From assembly GCF_900102135.1 (NCBI RefSeq), contig NZ_FMVJ01000003.1, positions 550,792 through 614,791 of the forward strand: a stretch of 64,000 nucleotides of DNA, written 5' to 3'. Origin of the DNA: Microvirga guangxiensis. Its GTDB lineage: Bacteria; Pseudomonadota; Alphaproteobacteria; Rhizobiales; Beijerinckiaceae. The translations under genes were made by a program, and so were the position numbers. How positions within the stretch are numbered: position 1 is the first letter of the stretch; each line of letters opens with the position of its first letter. Below are positions 39,084 to 48,593 of the stretch, in pieces. Under the pieces are notes generated by a model. It was given only the letters and a program-made list of their open reading frames with translations. It ran no database searches and was not told the origin of the DNA.

Positions 39084-40018
39084 GCATCCCGTTTCGCGAG
39101 TTCGAGCGCGCGCGCATAAACCTCGCGCTTCGGCATGCCGAGTTCCGCCGCAACGATGGCTGCGGCATCCTTGATGGAATGGTTCTTGAGCGCTGCTTCG
39201 AGCCTCCCGTCGAGAGCGGCATCGGCTTTCTCCGCATGCATCTCTTTCGTCGCCTCGCCGATCAGCACCACGATCTCGCCTTTCGGTGGACCTTCCTCGG
39301 CGAACTGCGCGGCGAGCTCCGGCAGGGTGCCGCGCCGGATCGTCTCGAACATCTTGGTGAGTTCCCGCGCCACCACGGCCTGACGTTCACCGAGCACGGC
39401 CGCCGCGTCGGCGAGCATCTCGGGCAGGCGGTGCGGGCCTTCGAACAGCATCAGCGTGCCGGGAATGGTGCTGAGTTCGGTAAGCCTCGCACGGCGCGCG
39501 CCACTCTTTGCCGGCAGGAAGCCTTCGAAGAAGAAGCGGTCGGTCGGCAGGCCCGATGCCACGAGCGCGGTGAGCACGGCCGAGGGGCCGGGAATGGGCG
39601 TGACCGGCAACCCTTCCTCGATGGCCGCCTGCACGAGCTTGTAGCCGGGGTCGGACACCAGCGGCGTGCCCGCATCCGATACGAGCGCCAGCGCCTGACC
39701 CTCGCGGATGCGATGCACCATGCGCTCGCGCACGGCGTCGTTGGAATGCTCGTGATAGGCGACCAGCGGCGTGGTGATGCCGTAATGGGCGAGCAGCGTC
39801 TTCGTCACCCGCGTATCCTCGGCGAGGATCGCATCGGCGGCGGCCAGCACGTTCAGCGCCCGGAAGGACACGTCCTGCAGGTTGCCGATGGGGGTTGCCA
39901 CCACATAGAGGCCCGGCGTCAGGGGCTTGGCCTCGGCGGCAAGCCCGAAGGCCGTGAAGGTGGCAGTTTTCTCGCCCGGCTCACGCCGCCGGGTCCTGTT
40001 GTCGATTCTCTGTGTCAT
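39080..40018 (-). CDS. rsmI: 16S rRNA (cytidine-1402-2'-O)-methyltransferase RsmI
   Basis: A 312-residue tetrapyrrole-methylase-fold enzyme that methylates C1402 in the ribosomal P site. Marks: [49 protein letters not shown], and [17 protein letters not shown]. It is followed by yraN with a 4-base overlap and diverges from the lipoprotein gene. Confidence 0.96.
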   Translation of the reverse strand: MTQRIDNRTRRREPGEKTATFTAFGLAAEAKPLTPGLYVVATPIGNLQDVSFRALNVLAAADAILAEDTRVTKTLLAHYGITTPLVAYHEHSNDAVRERMVHRIREGQALALVSDAGTPLVSDPGYKLVQAAIEEGLPVTPIPGPSAVLTALVASGLPTDRFFFEGFLPAKSGARRARLTELSTIPGTLMLFEGPHRLPEMLADAAAVLGERQAVVARELTKMFETIRRGTLPELAAQFAEEGPPKGEIVVLIGEATKEMHAEKADAALDGRLEAALKNHSIKDAAAIVAAELGMPKREVYARALELAKRDA

Positions 40019-40158
40019 TGCCGCCTAGTCTCGCACAAAGCTCCCACCCAACGAAAGCAGCCGCTTTCTCGCGGGCCAATGTTCTTTGGAACAATGTTTA
40101 CTTTTTGCGGCCAAGATTGGTCCCATGTCCGAAAGCTGTTTCCAAGAAGGGGGCGGAG

Positions 40159-41436
40159 ATGGCGAATTTTGTCAGGGCGAACAAGAGAGTCTGGAGCATC
40201 CGGGCGGCATGGGCTGTGCTGCTGACAGGGGCGCTTGTCCTCTCGGGATGCGCCGGATCGGGGCCGACCCGGCAAACCCGCAAGGCGGCCAGGCCCGTCC
40301 AGAAGGCCGTCGCTTCTCAGCCGGTCTACAAAGCCGATGAGGCCACGGAAGGGACCTTTGCCGGGCCGGCTCCCATGACCGGCGCGATCATCGGCAACGG
40401 TCCCGTGAAAGTGGCGCTGCTCCTGCCGCTGTCCGCGCCGGGGCAGGGTGCGATGGTTGCGCAGAGTCTGCGCAATGCCGCCGATCTCGCGCTCAGCGAA
40501 TTCCAGGGCTCGGATCTGACCATTCTGGTGAAGGACGCACGCGGAACGCCGGAGGGAGCTCGGGAGGCGGCAAACCAGGCAATTGCGGAAGGCGCTCAGC
40601 TTCTCATCGGGCCGCTGTTTGCCGGATCCGTCCAGGCCGCGGGGCAGGTGGCGCGCCAAGCCGGAAAACCGCTCATCGGATTCTCCTCGGACCGGGCTTC
40701 CGCCACGCAGGGCGTCTATCTCCTGAGCTTCATGGTGCAGGCGGAGGTCGACCGCATCATCGCCTACGCCGCGTCGCAGAACCGCCGTTCCCTCGCGGCC
40801 CTGATCCCCGACACGGCCTATGGCCGCGTGGCCGAGGCGCAGTTGCGGGAAGCGGCAGCTGAGAACGGCATGCGCATCGCCGCCATCGAACGCTATCCCG
40901 CCGGACAGCCGCAGGGCTCGGTACAGCGCCTCGCGCAGGTCATCGGCGGCTCCGCTCCGCAAGCGGATGCATTGTTCATTCCAGACAACGGCGATGGTCT
41001 GCCTGCCGTGGCGCAGGCCCTGCAAACCATTCGTTTCAACGCGCAGAGAGTGCAGCCGCTCGGGACGGGCGTGTGGGACGAGGCGCGCGTGTTCGGTTTG
41101 CCTGCTCTGCAGGGCGGCTGGTTCGCCGCTCCGGACAAGCGCGGCTTCATGGATTTCGCCGCTCGCTACCGGGCGCGCTTCAACAGCGAACCGGTGCGCC
41201 TCGCGACGCTCTCCTACGATGCGGTGACGCTCGCTGCGGCGCTGGCCCGCATGCAGGGGCCGCAGGCCTTCAACGACAGCGTGCTCACGAACGGCGCAGG
41301 CTTCGCCGGCGCCGATGGCGTATTCCGCTTCAATCCGAACGGCACGAATGATCGCGCTTTGACCGTGCAGCAAATCCAGGGCGGCACGGCTGTGGTGATC
41401 AACGCCGCGCCGCGCACCCTGATGGCGCAGAACTGA
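40159..41436 (+). CDS. LppC/LpoA-like lipoprotein (penicillin-binding protein activator)
   Basis: A 425-residue lipoprotein; start at ATG 40159 with GCGGAG in front. The lipobox LSGC ends the signal peptide near residue 29. The rest is a periplasmic-binding type I fold (VKVALLLPLSAPGQGAMVAQ, LLIGPLFAGSVQAAGQVA). This is the family called penicillin-binding protein activator in alphaproteobacteria, placed next to rsmI as in E. coli (lpoA-rsmI). A direct role with PBPs is by likeness only. Confidence 0.88.
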   Translation: MANFVRANKRVWSIRAAWAVLLTGALVLSGCAGSGPTRQTRKAARPVQKAVASQPVYKADEATEGTFAGPAPMTGAIIGNGPVKVALLLPLSAPGQGAMVAQSLRNAADLALSEFQGSDLTILVKDARGTPEGAREAANQAIAEGAQLLIGPLFAGSVQAAGQVARQAGKPLIGFSSDRASATQGVYLLSFMVQAEVDRIIAYAASQNRRSLAALIPDTAYGRVAEAQLREAAAENGMRIAAIERYPAGQPQGSVQRLAQVIGGSAPQADALFIPDNGDGLPAVAQALQTIRFNAQRVQPLGTGVWDEARVFGLPALQGGWFAAPDKRGFMDFAARYRARFNSEPVRLATLSYDAVTLAAALARMQGPQAFNDSVLTNGAGFAGADGVFRFNPNGTNDRALTVQQIQGGTAVVINAAPRTLMAQN

Positions 41437-41488
41437 AGGCATCAGCAGCGTCTCTCCGCTCCGGCTATCCTGTCTCCATATCCTCCGT

Positions 41489-41588
41489 CCTCATCCTGAG
41501 GAGCAGCGCAGCTGCGTCTCGAAGGAGGCCTCCCGTGCACTCTGGATCCTCCTTCGAGACGGCCTTTCATGCCTCCTCAGAATGAGGG
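41489..41588. repeat. Nested palindromic repeat (REP/RIME-like)
   Basis: CCTCATCCTGAGGAG at the left answers CTCCTCAGAATGAGG at the right. Inside, GTCTCGAAGGAGG (41516-41528) pairs exactly with CCTCCTTCGAGAC (41548-41560). This double palindrome is a common intergenic repeat of Hyphomicrobiales. It lies between convergent genes. Confidence 0.8.
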
Positions 41589-41630
41589 CCGAGTGTGAGA
41601 GGCCGGTGATGGCGAGTGAGGCTTTGGCTC

Positions 41631-42140
41631 TTACTTGCGCGCCACCGTGGCGCTCAGGTTCGGCTTGTTGTTGAGGGTCTGGAACACCACGCAATAGCGC
41701 TCGGTCAGCTTGAGGAGCTGCTCGATCTTCTCCTGCGGAGCATCCGTGTCGACCTCGAAGGAGAGGCGGATATCCTTGAAGCCGACCGGCGCGGTCTTGT
41801 CGACGCCGAGGGTGCCGCGGAAGTCGAGATCGCCTTCCGCCTTCACGGCGCCGTGGCGCAGGTCGATTTCGAGTGCCGTGGCAACGGCCTTCAGCGTCAC
41901 GCCCGCGCAGGCGACGAGAGCTTCAAGCAGCATGTCGCCGGAGCACAGCTCCGCGCCCGAGCCGCCGGTCGCGGGGTGCAGGCCTGCGACCGCGAGCGCA
42001 CGGCCCGTCTCGACCTTGCAGGCGATGTGCTGGTCATCGAGCGTGCCTTGCGCCTTCAGGGTGATGACGGCGGAATCCGGGTTGCTGCGGTATTGATCCT
42101 TCAGCGGCGCCTGAAGGGAGCGCAATTCGGTCGAGTCCAT
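41631..42140 (-). CDS. OsmC-family protein
   Basis: A 169-residue OsmC/Ohr-type protein. The two Cys of the family appear as LCSGDMLLEALVACAG and RYCVVFQTL. Such proteins reduce organic hydroperoxides or act in related thiol stress. Which subgroup this belongs to is not certain. The start follows AAGGAC. Confidence 0.88.
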   Translation of the reverse strand: MDSTELRSLQAPLKDQYRSNPDSAVITLKAQGTLDDQHIACKVETGRALAVAGLHPATGGSGAELCSGDMLLEALVACAGVTLKAVATALEIDLRHGAVKAEGDLDFRGTLGVDKTAPVGFKDIRLSFEVDTDAPQEKIEQLLKLTERYCVVFQTLNNKPNLSATVARK

Positions 42141-42156
42141 GATGCCTGTCCTTGTT

Positions 42157-42945
42157 CTACCACCACAGGGCCGCGGCCTGACGGTCGCGTTCGCGCTGGG
42201 GTTGCTGCTGAGGCGTGTTGAGGGAATGATCGAGAGCCGTCAAGATGCGGCGCACCGATGTCTCAAATGGCAGGCCTGTCTTGTCACGGGGGCGGGAGAG
42301 CGTGAGCGGCAATTCGTCGAAGATGCGTCCGGGCTTGGGCTGCATGACGACAGCGCGATCCGCCAGCGTCACAGCCTCCTGCACATCGTGCGTCACGAGC
42401 ACGACGGTGGGGCGCGTCTCTTCCCACAAGCCCAGTAGATGCTCGTGCAGGCTCGCGCGGGTGAAGGCGTCGAGGGCCGAGAAGGGTTCGTCGAGGAGCA
42501 GCACTTTCGGGTGGGTCACGAAGGCGCGGGCGATCGCCACGCGCTGCTGCTGTCCGCCGGAGAGGTCGCGCGGCCAGCGCCCGGCATGTTCCGAGAGCCC
42601 GATCTTTTCGAGCGCGTGCTCGACGCGGGCTTTCCGCTCAGTGGCGTTGATGTGATCGAGGCCGAAGGCGATGTTGTCGAAAACCGAAAGCCACGGCAGA
42701 AGACGCGGCTCCTGGAACACGATGCCGACGGAAGGATGCGGGCCGGAGAGCGCTTCGCCGTCGAGTTTGATCGCGCCTGCGCTCGCGCGGTCGAGCCCGG
42801 CGATGAGGCGCAGGAGCGTGGTCTTGCCGCAGCCCGAGCCGCCGATCAGCGAGACGATCTCGCCCTGCCGGACGAAGAGGTTGATGTCGGACAGCGCGCG
42901 CGTGCCGTCGGCATAGATCTTAGAGAGGTGTTCGAGTTCAAGCAT
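42157..42945 (-). CDS. ABC transporter ATP-binding protein (SsuB/TauB type)
   Basis: A 262-residue ATPase. Walker A GGSGCGKTT, signature LSGGQQQRVAIARA and Walker B VLLLDEPFSALD are intact. Start at ATG 42945, overlapping the permease stop by four bases; the longer open frame upstream is a shadow of the permease. It powers a nitrate/sulfonate/taurine-type importer with the two genes before it. A C-terminal Gln-rich tail follows the ATPase fold. Confidence 0.93.
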   Translation of the reverse strand: MLELEHLSKIYADGTRALSDINLFVRQGEIVSLIGGSGCGKTTLLRLIAGLDRASAGAIKLDGEALSGPHPSVGIVFQEPRLLPWLSVFDNIAFGLDHINATERKARVEHALEKIGLSEHAGRWPRDLSGGQQQRVAIARAFVTHPKVLLLDEPFSALDAFTRASLHEHLLGLWEETRPTVVLVTHDVQEAVTLADRAVVMQPKPGRIFDELPLTLSRPRDKTGLPFETSVRRILTALDHSLNTPQQQPQRERDRQAAALWW

Positions 42946-43829
42946 CAGAGGCGCTCCCGCACGGTATCCTGCCAGCGCACGAGCGGGCGTGTCGAAAGAA
43001 CGAGCAGGCTGTCGGCGAGCTTGCCGAGCAGGGCGAAGGCGATGATGGCCGCAAGGATCTGATCGGGCTTGCCCATCTGCTGACCATCGACGAGCAGATA
43101 GCCGAGGCCTTCCGATGCGCCCATGAACTCGGCCGCGACCACGAACATGAAGCCGAGGCCGAGCCCCGAGCGCAGCGCGATCACGGCTTCGGGCAGAACG
43201 GCCGGCAGCAGGATGCGCCTGGCGAGCTTGAAACGCGAGAGGCGGAACACGTGACCGACCTCCACGAGCTTGCGGTCGACGGAGAGGATCGCGCCCGCAA
43301 TGCCGAGATAGACGGGAAAGAACACGCCGACTGCGATGAGCGCCACTTTCGAGGCCTCGAAAATCCCGAGCCAGAGAATGAAGAGCGGCACCCAGGCGAT
43401 GGAGGGAATGGCCCGCAGCGCCTGCAGCGTGGGATCGAGCAAGCGGCGGAGCGTTTCGCTGGAGCCGGAGAGGGCGCCCAGCACGATGCCCGCAACCGCG
43501 CCGATGACGAAACCGACGACGACGCGCCAGAGCGTCATCCAGGTGTGGGTCCACAACTCGCCCGTTTCAGCGAGCGCGAGAAGCGTTGCAAAAATTCTGC
43601 TCGGTGGCGGGACGAGGCGGCCCTGCGCAAGCCCGAAGCGCACGGCGGCTTCCCAGAGAAGCGCGACGGCGATGGGCAATAAAAAGCCGAGAAGGATGCG
43701 CCAGTCGAAGGCGCGTCGCTTCTCGGCAAGGGAAGGGGCCGCGAGAGCGGCGGCACCCTGTTGGGAGGACCAGGCGGAAGCGGTAGTTGCGATTTCGCCT
43801 GACACGGCGCTCTCCCGTGGTGAAGTCAT
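42945..43829 (-). CDS. ABC transporter permease (SsuC/TauC type)
   Basis: A 294-residue inner-membrane permease with about six helices and the EAA loop (EVGHVFRLSRFKLARRILLPAVLPEAVIALRSGLG). An extra N-terminal cytoplasmic stretch of about 40 residues precedes the first helix. It is joined to the binding-protein gene by a TAATG overlap. Confidence 0.92.
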   Translation of the reverse strand: MTSPRESAVSGEIATTASAWSSQQGAAALAAPSLAEKRRAFDWRILLGFLLPIAVALLWEAAVRFGLAQGRLVPPPSRIFATLLALAETGELWTHTWMTLWRVVVGFVIGAVAGIVLGALSGSSETLRRLLDPTLQALRAIPSIAWVPLFILWLGIFEASKVALIAVGVFFPVYLGIAGAILSVDRKLVEVGHVFRLSRFKLARRILLPAVLPEAVIALRSGLGLGFMFVVAAEFMGASEGLGYLLVDGQQMGKPDQILAAIIAFALLGKLADSLLVLSTRPLVRWQDTVRERL

Positions 43830-44797
43830 TACCGTGACGCAGTGGCAAATTGGCGGTCGATGAGGCCATCGACAATCGCCTTCACATCGGTATCCGCGGG
43901 CACCACGCCAGCCTGCTGAAGGGCGATGCCTGCGGCGAGGATCGTGTCGGCCTGCGGCTGGCCGATGGTGGAGTGCGTGAGCTCGGTCCGCTCCAGCTGA
44001 CGGTCGATCACCGCGTCCGGCAGCTTGGTGTAGGTCGAGAGGGACTTCTTCAGCTCAGCCGGATTGGCGAGAGCATATTTGCGCGCCTCCTCATAGGCCT
44101 TCAGCACGCGGCCCACGAGAGCCGGATTGTCCTTTGCGAAGGTCTCCGACACGTTCAGCACGCCCCAGGTGTTCGCTTCCGCCTTGCGGTAGAACAGCTG
44201 CGCGCCGCTCTCCACTTCGGCCGCCGCCATCAGCGGATCGAGGCCGGCCCAGGCATCCACGTCGCCGCGCTCGAGAGCGGTGCGTCCATCCGGGTGCTGA
44301 AGCAGGACGAGCTTCACGTCCTTCTCGGTGAGCTTGGCGTCCTGCAGGGCACGCACGAGGAAGATGTGCGGATCGGTGCCGCGGGTCACGGCCACGCGCT
44401 TGCCCTTCAGGTCCTCGACCTTGGTGATGCCCGTGTCCTTGCGGGTGACAAGCGCGGTCCATTCAGGACGGGAATAGACGTAGATCGACTTGATCGGATT
44501 GCCGTTGATCTTGGCGATCAGGGCTGCGGCGCCTGCGGTGGAGCCGAAGTCGATGGAGCCTGCGTTGAGAAACTCGAGCGCCTTGTTGGAGCCGAGGGAC
44601 TGCACCCAGCGAACCTTGATGCCGTCCTTCTCCAGTTCCTTCTCCAGGAAGCCCTTGTCCTTCAGGACGAGGCTCACCGGATTGTAGGTGGCGAAGTCGA
44701 TCTTGATTTCCTTGGGCTGCGCAATGGCGCCATTGGCGAGAACTGTCAGGCCCGTGGCAACGGAAGCGGCGAGAAGGAGGCGGCGGGTCAGGCTCAT
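43829..44797 (-). CDS. ABC transporter substrate-binding protein (SsuA-like)
   Basis: A 322-residue periplasmic protein; start at ATG 44797 (MSLTRRLLLAASVATGL). The signal peptide ends near AIAQ/P and has adjacent Arg residues. The SsuA/NMT1-type fold shows IDFATYNPVSLVLKDKGFL, ALEFLNAGSIDFGSTAGAAAL and WAGLDPLMAAAEVESGAQL. It is the first gene of a three-gene import operon for an aliphatic sulfonate or a related compound. No monooxygenase (ssuD, tauD) is beside it, so the substrate remains open. Confidence 0.9.
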   Translation of the reverse strand: MSLTRRLLLAASVATGLTVLANGAIAQPKEIKIDFATYNPVSLVLKDKGFLEKELEKDGIKVRWVQSLGSNKALEFLNAGSIDFGSTAGAAALIAKINGNPIKSIYVYSRPEWTALVTRKDTGITKVEDLKGKRVAVTRGTDPHIFLVRALQDAKLTEKDVKLVLLQHPDGRTALERGDVDAWAGLDPLMAAAEVESGAQLFYRKAEANTWGVLNVSETFAKDNPALVGRVLKAYEEARKYALANPAELKKSLSTYTKLPDAVIDRQLERTELTHSTIGQPQADTILAAGIALQQAGVVPADTDVKAIVDGLIDRQFATASR

Positions 44798-45075
44798 CGT
44801 ATCGGTCCCATGTTTGGCGCATGGGAGCTTGGGATCGAGATCCTGAGGCACCCGGCGCTTTAGCTGCACTTGTTTCGCGCCCGCAAGCTGCTAGCTCAAA
44901 TCGGCGCGTGTTCTTTTTATGGAACGATCAGTTTCTTGTGTCAAACAAAATTTCTTATAAAGAACACTCTATCCGTCTTAACGGATAAGTCCACTTCGCC
45001 CTTGGAAGGATATGGCTCTTGGGGGGAAGGACCTGGGGTGATAAGCCAGAACCCTTGATCGACAATGGTTGTTCC

Positions 45076-47826
45076 ATGCCGCTCCACACACCCGACGCCG
45101 TCCTGAAGGCCCTTGGTCCGAGGCCGATCCGCGATGCAGGAGAGCTGCGGGCGAAGCTCGTGCCTCAGCTCAAGCTCTACCTAGAGGAGAGCAGGGCCAA
45201 AGCGGAGCAGCAGCTTCTGGACACGCAGGACGGTCTCGTCTGCGCCAAGTATCTCTCCACTCACATGGATGACCTCGTGCGCCTCGTGCACGACGCGGTG
45301 GTGCGCCATCTCTATCCGGCGGAAAATCCGTCCTCGGGCGAGCGCATCGCCGTGGTGGCCACGGGCGGCTACGGGCGCGGAACGCTGGCCCCCGGCTCGG
45401 ATGTCGATCTGCTCTTTCTTCTCCCCTACAAGCAGACGGCCTGGAGCGAGAGCGTCGTCGAGGCGATGCTTTACGTGTTGTGGGATCTCAAGCTGAAGGT
45501 CGGCCATGCCACCCGCTCCGTGGAGGATTGCATGCGCGAGGCGGGCGCGGACATGACGATCCGCACCTCGCTCCTCGAAGCGCGCTTTCTCTTCGGCGAC
45601 CGCGCGCTGTTCGATGATCTCGTGCAGCGCTTCGACAGGGAGATCGTCGCGCCGTCGCCCGCCGAATTCGTGGACGCGAAATTGAAGGAGCGCGATGCGC
45701 GCGTGGCGAAGGCCGGTGCATCGCGGTATCTTGTCGAGCCGAACGTCAAGGACGGCAAGGGCGGGCTTCGCGATCTCAATACCCTCTTCTGGATCGGCAA
45801 ATACGTCTATCAGGTGAAGAAGCCGAAGGAGCTCGTGAAGGCCGGTCTCTTCACGCCGGAGGAGTTCAAGCTCTTCCAACGCTGCGAGGAGTTTCTGTGG
45901 CGCGTGCGCTGCCACATGCATTTCGCAACCGGACGCGCGGAGGAGCGCCTCACCTTCGACCTGCAGCGCATCATCGCCGAACGCATCGGATACGCACCGC
46001 GCGGCGGCCTGTCGGGGGTCGAGCGCTTCATGAAGGCCTACTTCCTGATCGCCAAGGATGTGGGCGATCTCACCGCCATCGTCTGTTCCGAACTCGAAGC
46101 GCGCCAGACGAAGAAACGGCCGATGCTGGATCGCGTCCTGGGCCGGTTCCGCCGCCGCCGCGGCGGAGCCATCGAGGGCAACGATTTCGTCATCGACAAC
46201 AACCGCATCAACGTGAAGAGCGAGGATGTTTTCGCGCAGGATCCCGTCAACCTCATCCGGTTGTTCTGGCTGGCCGACCGGCACAATCTCGCGATCCACC
46301 CCGACGCGTCGCGCCTTGCCACACGCTCTCTGAAGCTCATCGGCCAGAATCTGCGCAACGATGCGGAGGCGAACCGGCTTTTCCTCGACATCATCGCCTC
46401 CAAGAATGCACCGGAGGTGGTGCTGCGGCGCATGAACGAGGCCGGCGTGATCGGGCGCTTCATCCCCGATTTCGGCCGCATCGTCGCGATGATGCAGTTC
46501 AACATGTATCATCACTACACGGTGGACGAGCATCTCATCCGTTCCATCGGCGTGCTGACGGAAATCGAGGCCGGGCAGCTCGGCAACGAGCACCCGCTCG
46601 CCAACCAGATCTTCCACACGATCCAGAATCGCCGCGCGCTCTACGTCGCGGTGTTTTTGCACGACATCGCGAAGGGGAGGCCGCAGGATCACTCTATTGC
46701 GGGCGCATCCATCGCCCGCAAGCTCGGCCCGCGCTTCGGGTTGAAGGATGCCGAGACAGAGACCGTGGCATGGCTCGTGGAGCATCATCTGCTCATGTCC
46801 AACACGGCGCAGAGCCGCGACCTGTCCGATCCCGCCACCATCAAGAGCTTTGCGGAAGTGGTGCAGACCATGGAGCGCCTGAAGCTCCTTCTCGTGCTCA
46901 CCGTCGCCGACATCAGGGCGGTCGGGCCGGGCACATGGACGGGCTGGAAAGGCCAGCTCCTGCGAACGCTCTATTACGAAACCGAAGTGCTGCTCGGCGG
47001 TGGCGCGGCCGATGTGGCACGCTCGGACCGCGTGCGCTTCGCACAGGAAGAGCTGCGCAAGGCGCTGCCCGATTGGTCCGACAAGGAGTTCGAGGATTAT
47101 GCCGCCCGCCACACGCCCGCCTATTGGCTGAAGACCGATGAGGAGCGGCGACTGAAGCAGGCGCATTTCGTGCGCGATGCCGACAGGGCCGGGCGCACGG
47201 TCACCACGTCCTATGAGACCGATCACTTCCGCGGCGTGACCGAACTGACTATCCTCTCGCCCGATCATCCGCGCCTGCTCGCCATCGTCACCGGCGCCTG
47301 CGCGGCAGCGGGCGGCAACATCGTCGATGCGCAGATCTTCACGACGACGGACGGCATGGCGCTCGATACCATCGTGCTCTCGCGCGCCTTCGATCGGGAC
47401 GAGGACGAGCTGCGCCGCGCGGAGCGTGTCGCCAAGGCCATCGAGCGGGCCTTGAAGGGCGAGGTGAAGATCGCGGATCTCGTGGAGAGCAGGAAGCCGT
47501 CGAAAACATCCTCCAAGGCGTTTCATGTGCCGCCCGAGGTCAATATCGACAATTCCCTCTCGAGCCGGCAGACCGTCATCGAGATCTCGGGGCTGGACCG
47601 GCCGGGCCTTCTCTACGACCTCACCACCGCTCTTGGAAAACTCAACCTCAACATCGCCTCCGCCCATATCGTCACCTTCGGCGAAAAGGCTGTGGACGTG
47701 TTCTATGTAACGGACCTGACGGGCACGAAGGTGACCCATGCGGGACGCCAGGCCACGATCCGGCGGACCCTGCTGGAAGTGTTCAAGACCAACGAAGCGG
47801 AGCCGTTACAGCGGCGAAGCGCTTGA
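45076..47826 (+). CDS. glnD: Bifunctional uridylyltransferase/uridylyl-removing enzyme GlnD
   Basis: The nitrogen sensor that adds and removes UMP on PII proteins. About 916 residues from ATG 45076; no strong ribosome-binding site, so the start is uncertain (an open frame extends 19 codons more). The nucleotidyltransferase motif GGYGRGTLAPGSDVDLLFL is intact. An HD domain (LHDIAKGRPQDHS) and two C-terminal ACT domains (ELTILSPDHPRLLAIVTG and VIEISGLDRPGLLYDLTT) follow. Domain order and length are standard. Confidence 0.96.
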   Translation: MPLHTPDAVLKALGPRPIRDAGELRAKLVPQLKLYLEESRAKAEQQLLDTQDGLVCAKYLSTHMDDLVRLVHDAVVRHLYPAENPSSGERIAVVATGGYGRGTLAPGSDVDLLFLLPYKQTAWSESVVEAMLYVLWDLKLKVGHATRSVEDCMREAGADMTIRTSLLEARFLFGDRALFDDLVQRFDREIVAPSPAEFVDAKLKERDARVAKAGASRYLVEPNVKDGKGGLRDLNTLFWIGKYVYQVKKPKELVKAGLFTPEEFKLFQRCEEFLWRVRCHMHFATGRAEERLTFDLQRIIAERIGYAPRGGLSGVERFMKAYFLIAKDVGDLTAIVCSELEARQTKKRPMLDRVLGRFRRRRGGAIEGNDFVIDNNRINVKSEDVFAQDPVNLIRLFWLADRHNLAIHPDASRLATRSLKLIGQNLRNDAEANRLFLDIIASKNAPEVVLRRMNEAGVIGRFIPDFGRIVAMMQFNMYHHYTVDEHLIRSIGVLTEIEAGQLGNEHPLANQIFHTIQNRRALYVAVFLHDIAKGRPQDHSIAGASIARKLGPRFGLKDAETETVAWLVEHHLLMSNTAQSRDLSDPATIKSFAEVVQTMERLKLLLVLTVADIRAVGPGTWTGWKGQLLRTLYYETEVLLGGGAADVARSDRVRFAQEELRKALPDWSDKEFEDYAARHTPAYWLKTDEERRLKQAHFVRDADRAGRTVTTSYETDHFRGVTELTILSPDHPRLLAIVTGACAAAGGNIVDAQIFTTTDGMALDTIVLSRAFDRDEDELRRAERVAKAIERALKGEVKIADLVESRKPSKTSSKAFHVPPEVNIDNSLSSRQTVIEISGLDRPGLLYDLTTALGKLNLNIASAHIVTFGEKAVDVFYVTDLTGTKVTHAGRQATIRRTLLEVFKTNEAEPLQRRSA

Positions 47827-47886
47827 TTTGTGAGCGCTTCGCCCTGATATGTGGCCTGACCCTTTCCCTATCTTTAGCGGATCGAC

Positions 47887-48501
47887 ATGAACCCGAACGA
47901 CACGGACAACCAGAACACCAATCCCCAGGCCGAGACCGCCAATGGCGCCGACAACCAGGCCGCCGCTGAGACTCAGGCCGATCCGGTGGCCGTTCTCGAA
48001 GCCGAGAAGGCCGATCTGAAGGATAAGCTCCTGCGACTGATGGCGGACATGGAAAACCTCCGTCGCCGCACGGAGCGTGAGATAGCGGACGCGCGCGCCT
48101 ACGGGGTCGCCAATTTCGCCCGCGACATGCTGAATGTGGCCGACAACGTGCGCCGCGCCATCGAGAGCGTGCCGGAGGATGCGAAAGCCGCTGCCGAGGG
48201 CGCTTTCAAGGGCCTTATCGAGGGCATCGACCTCACCGAGCGCGATCTTCTCAACACCCTTGAGCGCCACGGCGTGAAGAAGCTCGAGCCGCAGGGCCAG
48301 AAGTTCGATCCCAACGTGCATCAGGCCATGTTCGAGGTGCCGAACCCGGACGTGCCGAACGGCACGGTCGTGCAGGTGGTCCAGTCCGGGTTCGTGATCG
48401 GCGACCGCGTATTGCGTCCGGCCCTCGTGGGCGTCGCCAAGGGCGGCCCCAAGGCTCCGGCCAATGGCGAGACGGCTGACAACCCCTCTTCGGCCTCCTG
48501 A
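47887..48501 (+). CDS. grpE: Nucleotide exchange factor GrpE
   Basis: A 204-residue DnaK co-chaperone. A long N-terminal helix ([21 protein letters not shown]) leads into the C-terminal beta domain ([22 protein letters not shown]). An acidic, Asn/Gln-rich first 30 residues is usual. It follows glnD on the same strand after about 60 bases and is 7 kb from dnaJ. Confidence 0.96.
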   Translation: MNPNDTDNQNTNPQAETANGADNQAAAETQADPVAVLEAEKADLKDKLLRLMADMENLRRRTEREIADARAYGVANFARDMLNVADNVRRAIESVPEDAKAAAEGAFKGLIEGIDLTERDLLNTLERHGVKKLEPQGQKFDPNVHQAMFEVPNPDVPNGTVVQVVQSGFVIGDRVLRPALVGVAKGGPKAPANGETADNPSSAS

Positions 48502-48530
48502 GGCTTTTCTCCGGCAACACCCTGAAAGCT

Positions 48531-48551
48531 CGCCGCGCCCCAGGCGCGGCG
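48531..48551 (+). terminator. Stem-loop after grpE
   Basis: CGCCGCGCC-CCA-GGCGCGGCG, about 30 bases after the grpE stop. No T run follows, so termination is plausible but not sure. Confidence 0.45.
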
Positions 48552-48593
48552 GCAAAGGATGGCCAGATCCTTCCTGTCCGGAGGGCTTGCGCT

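Noticed and set aside
42157..43554. 465-residue ATPase with a long N-terminal extension
   Set aside because: The extension is a shadow of the permease gene; ATG 42945 gives a normal-length ATPase.
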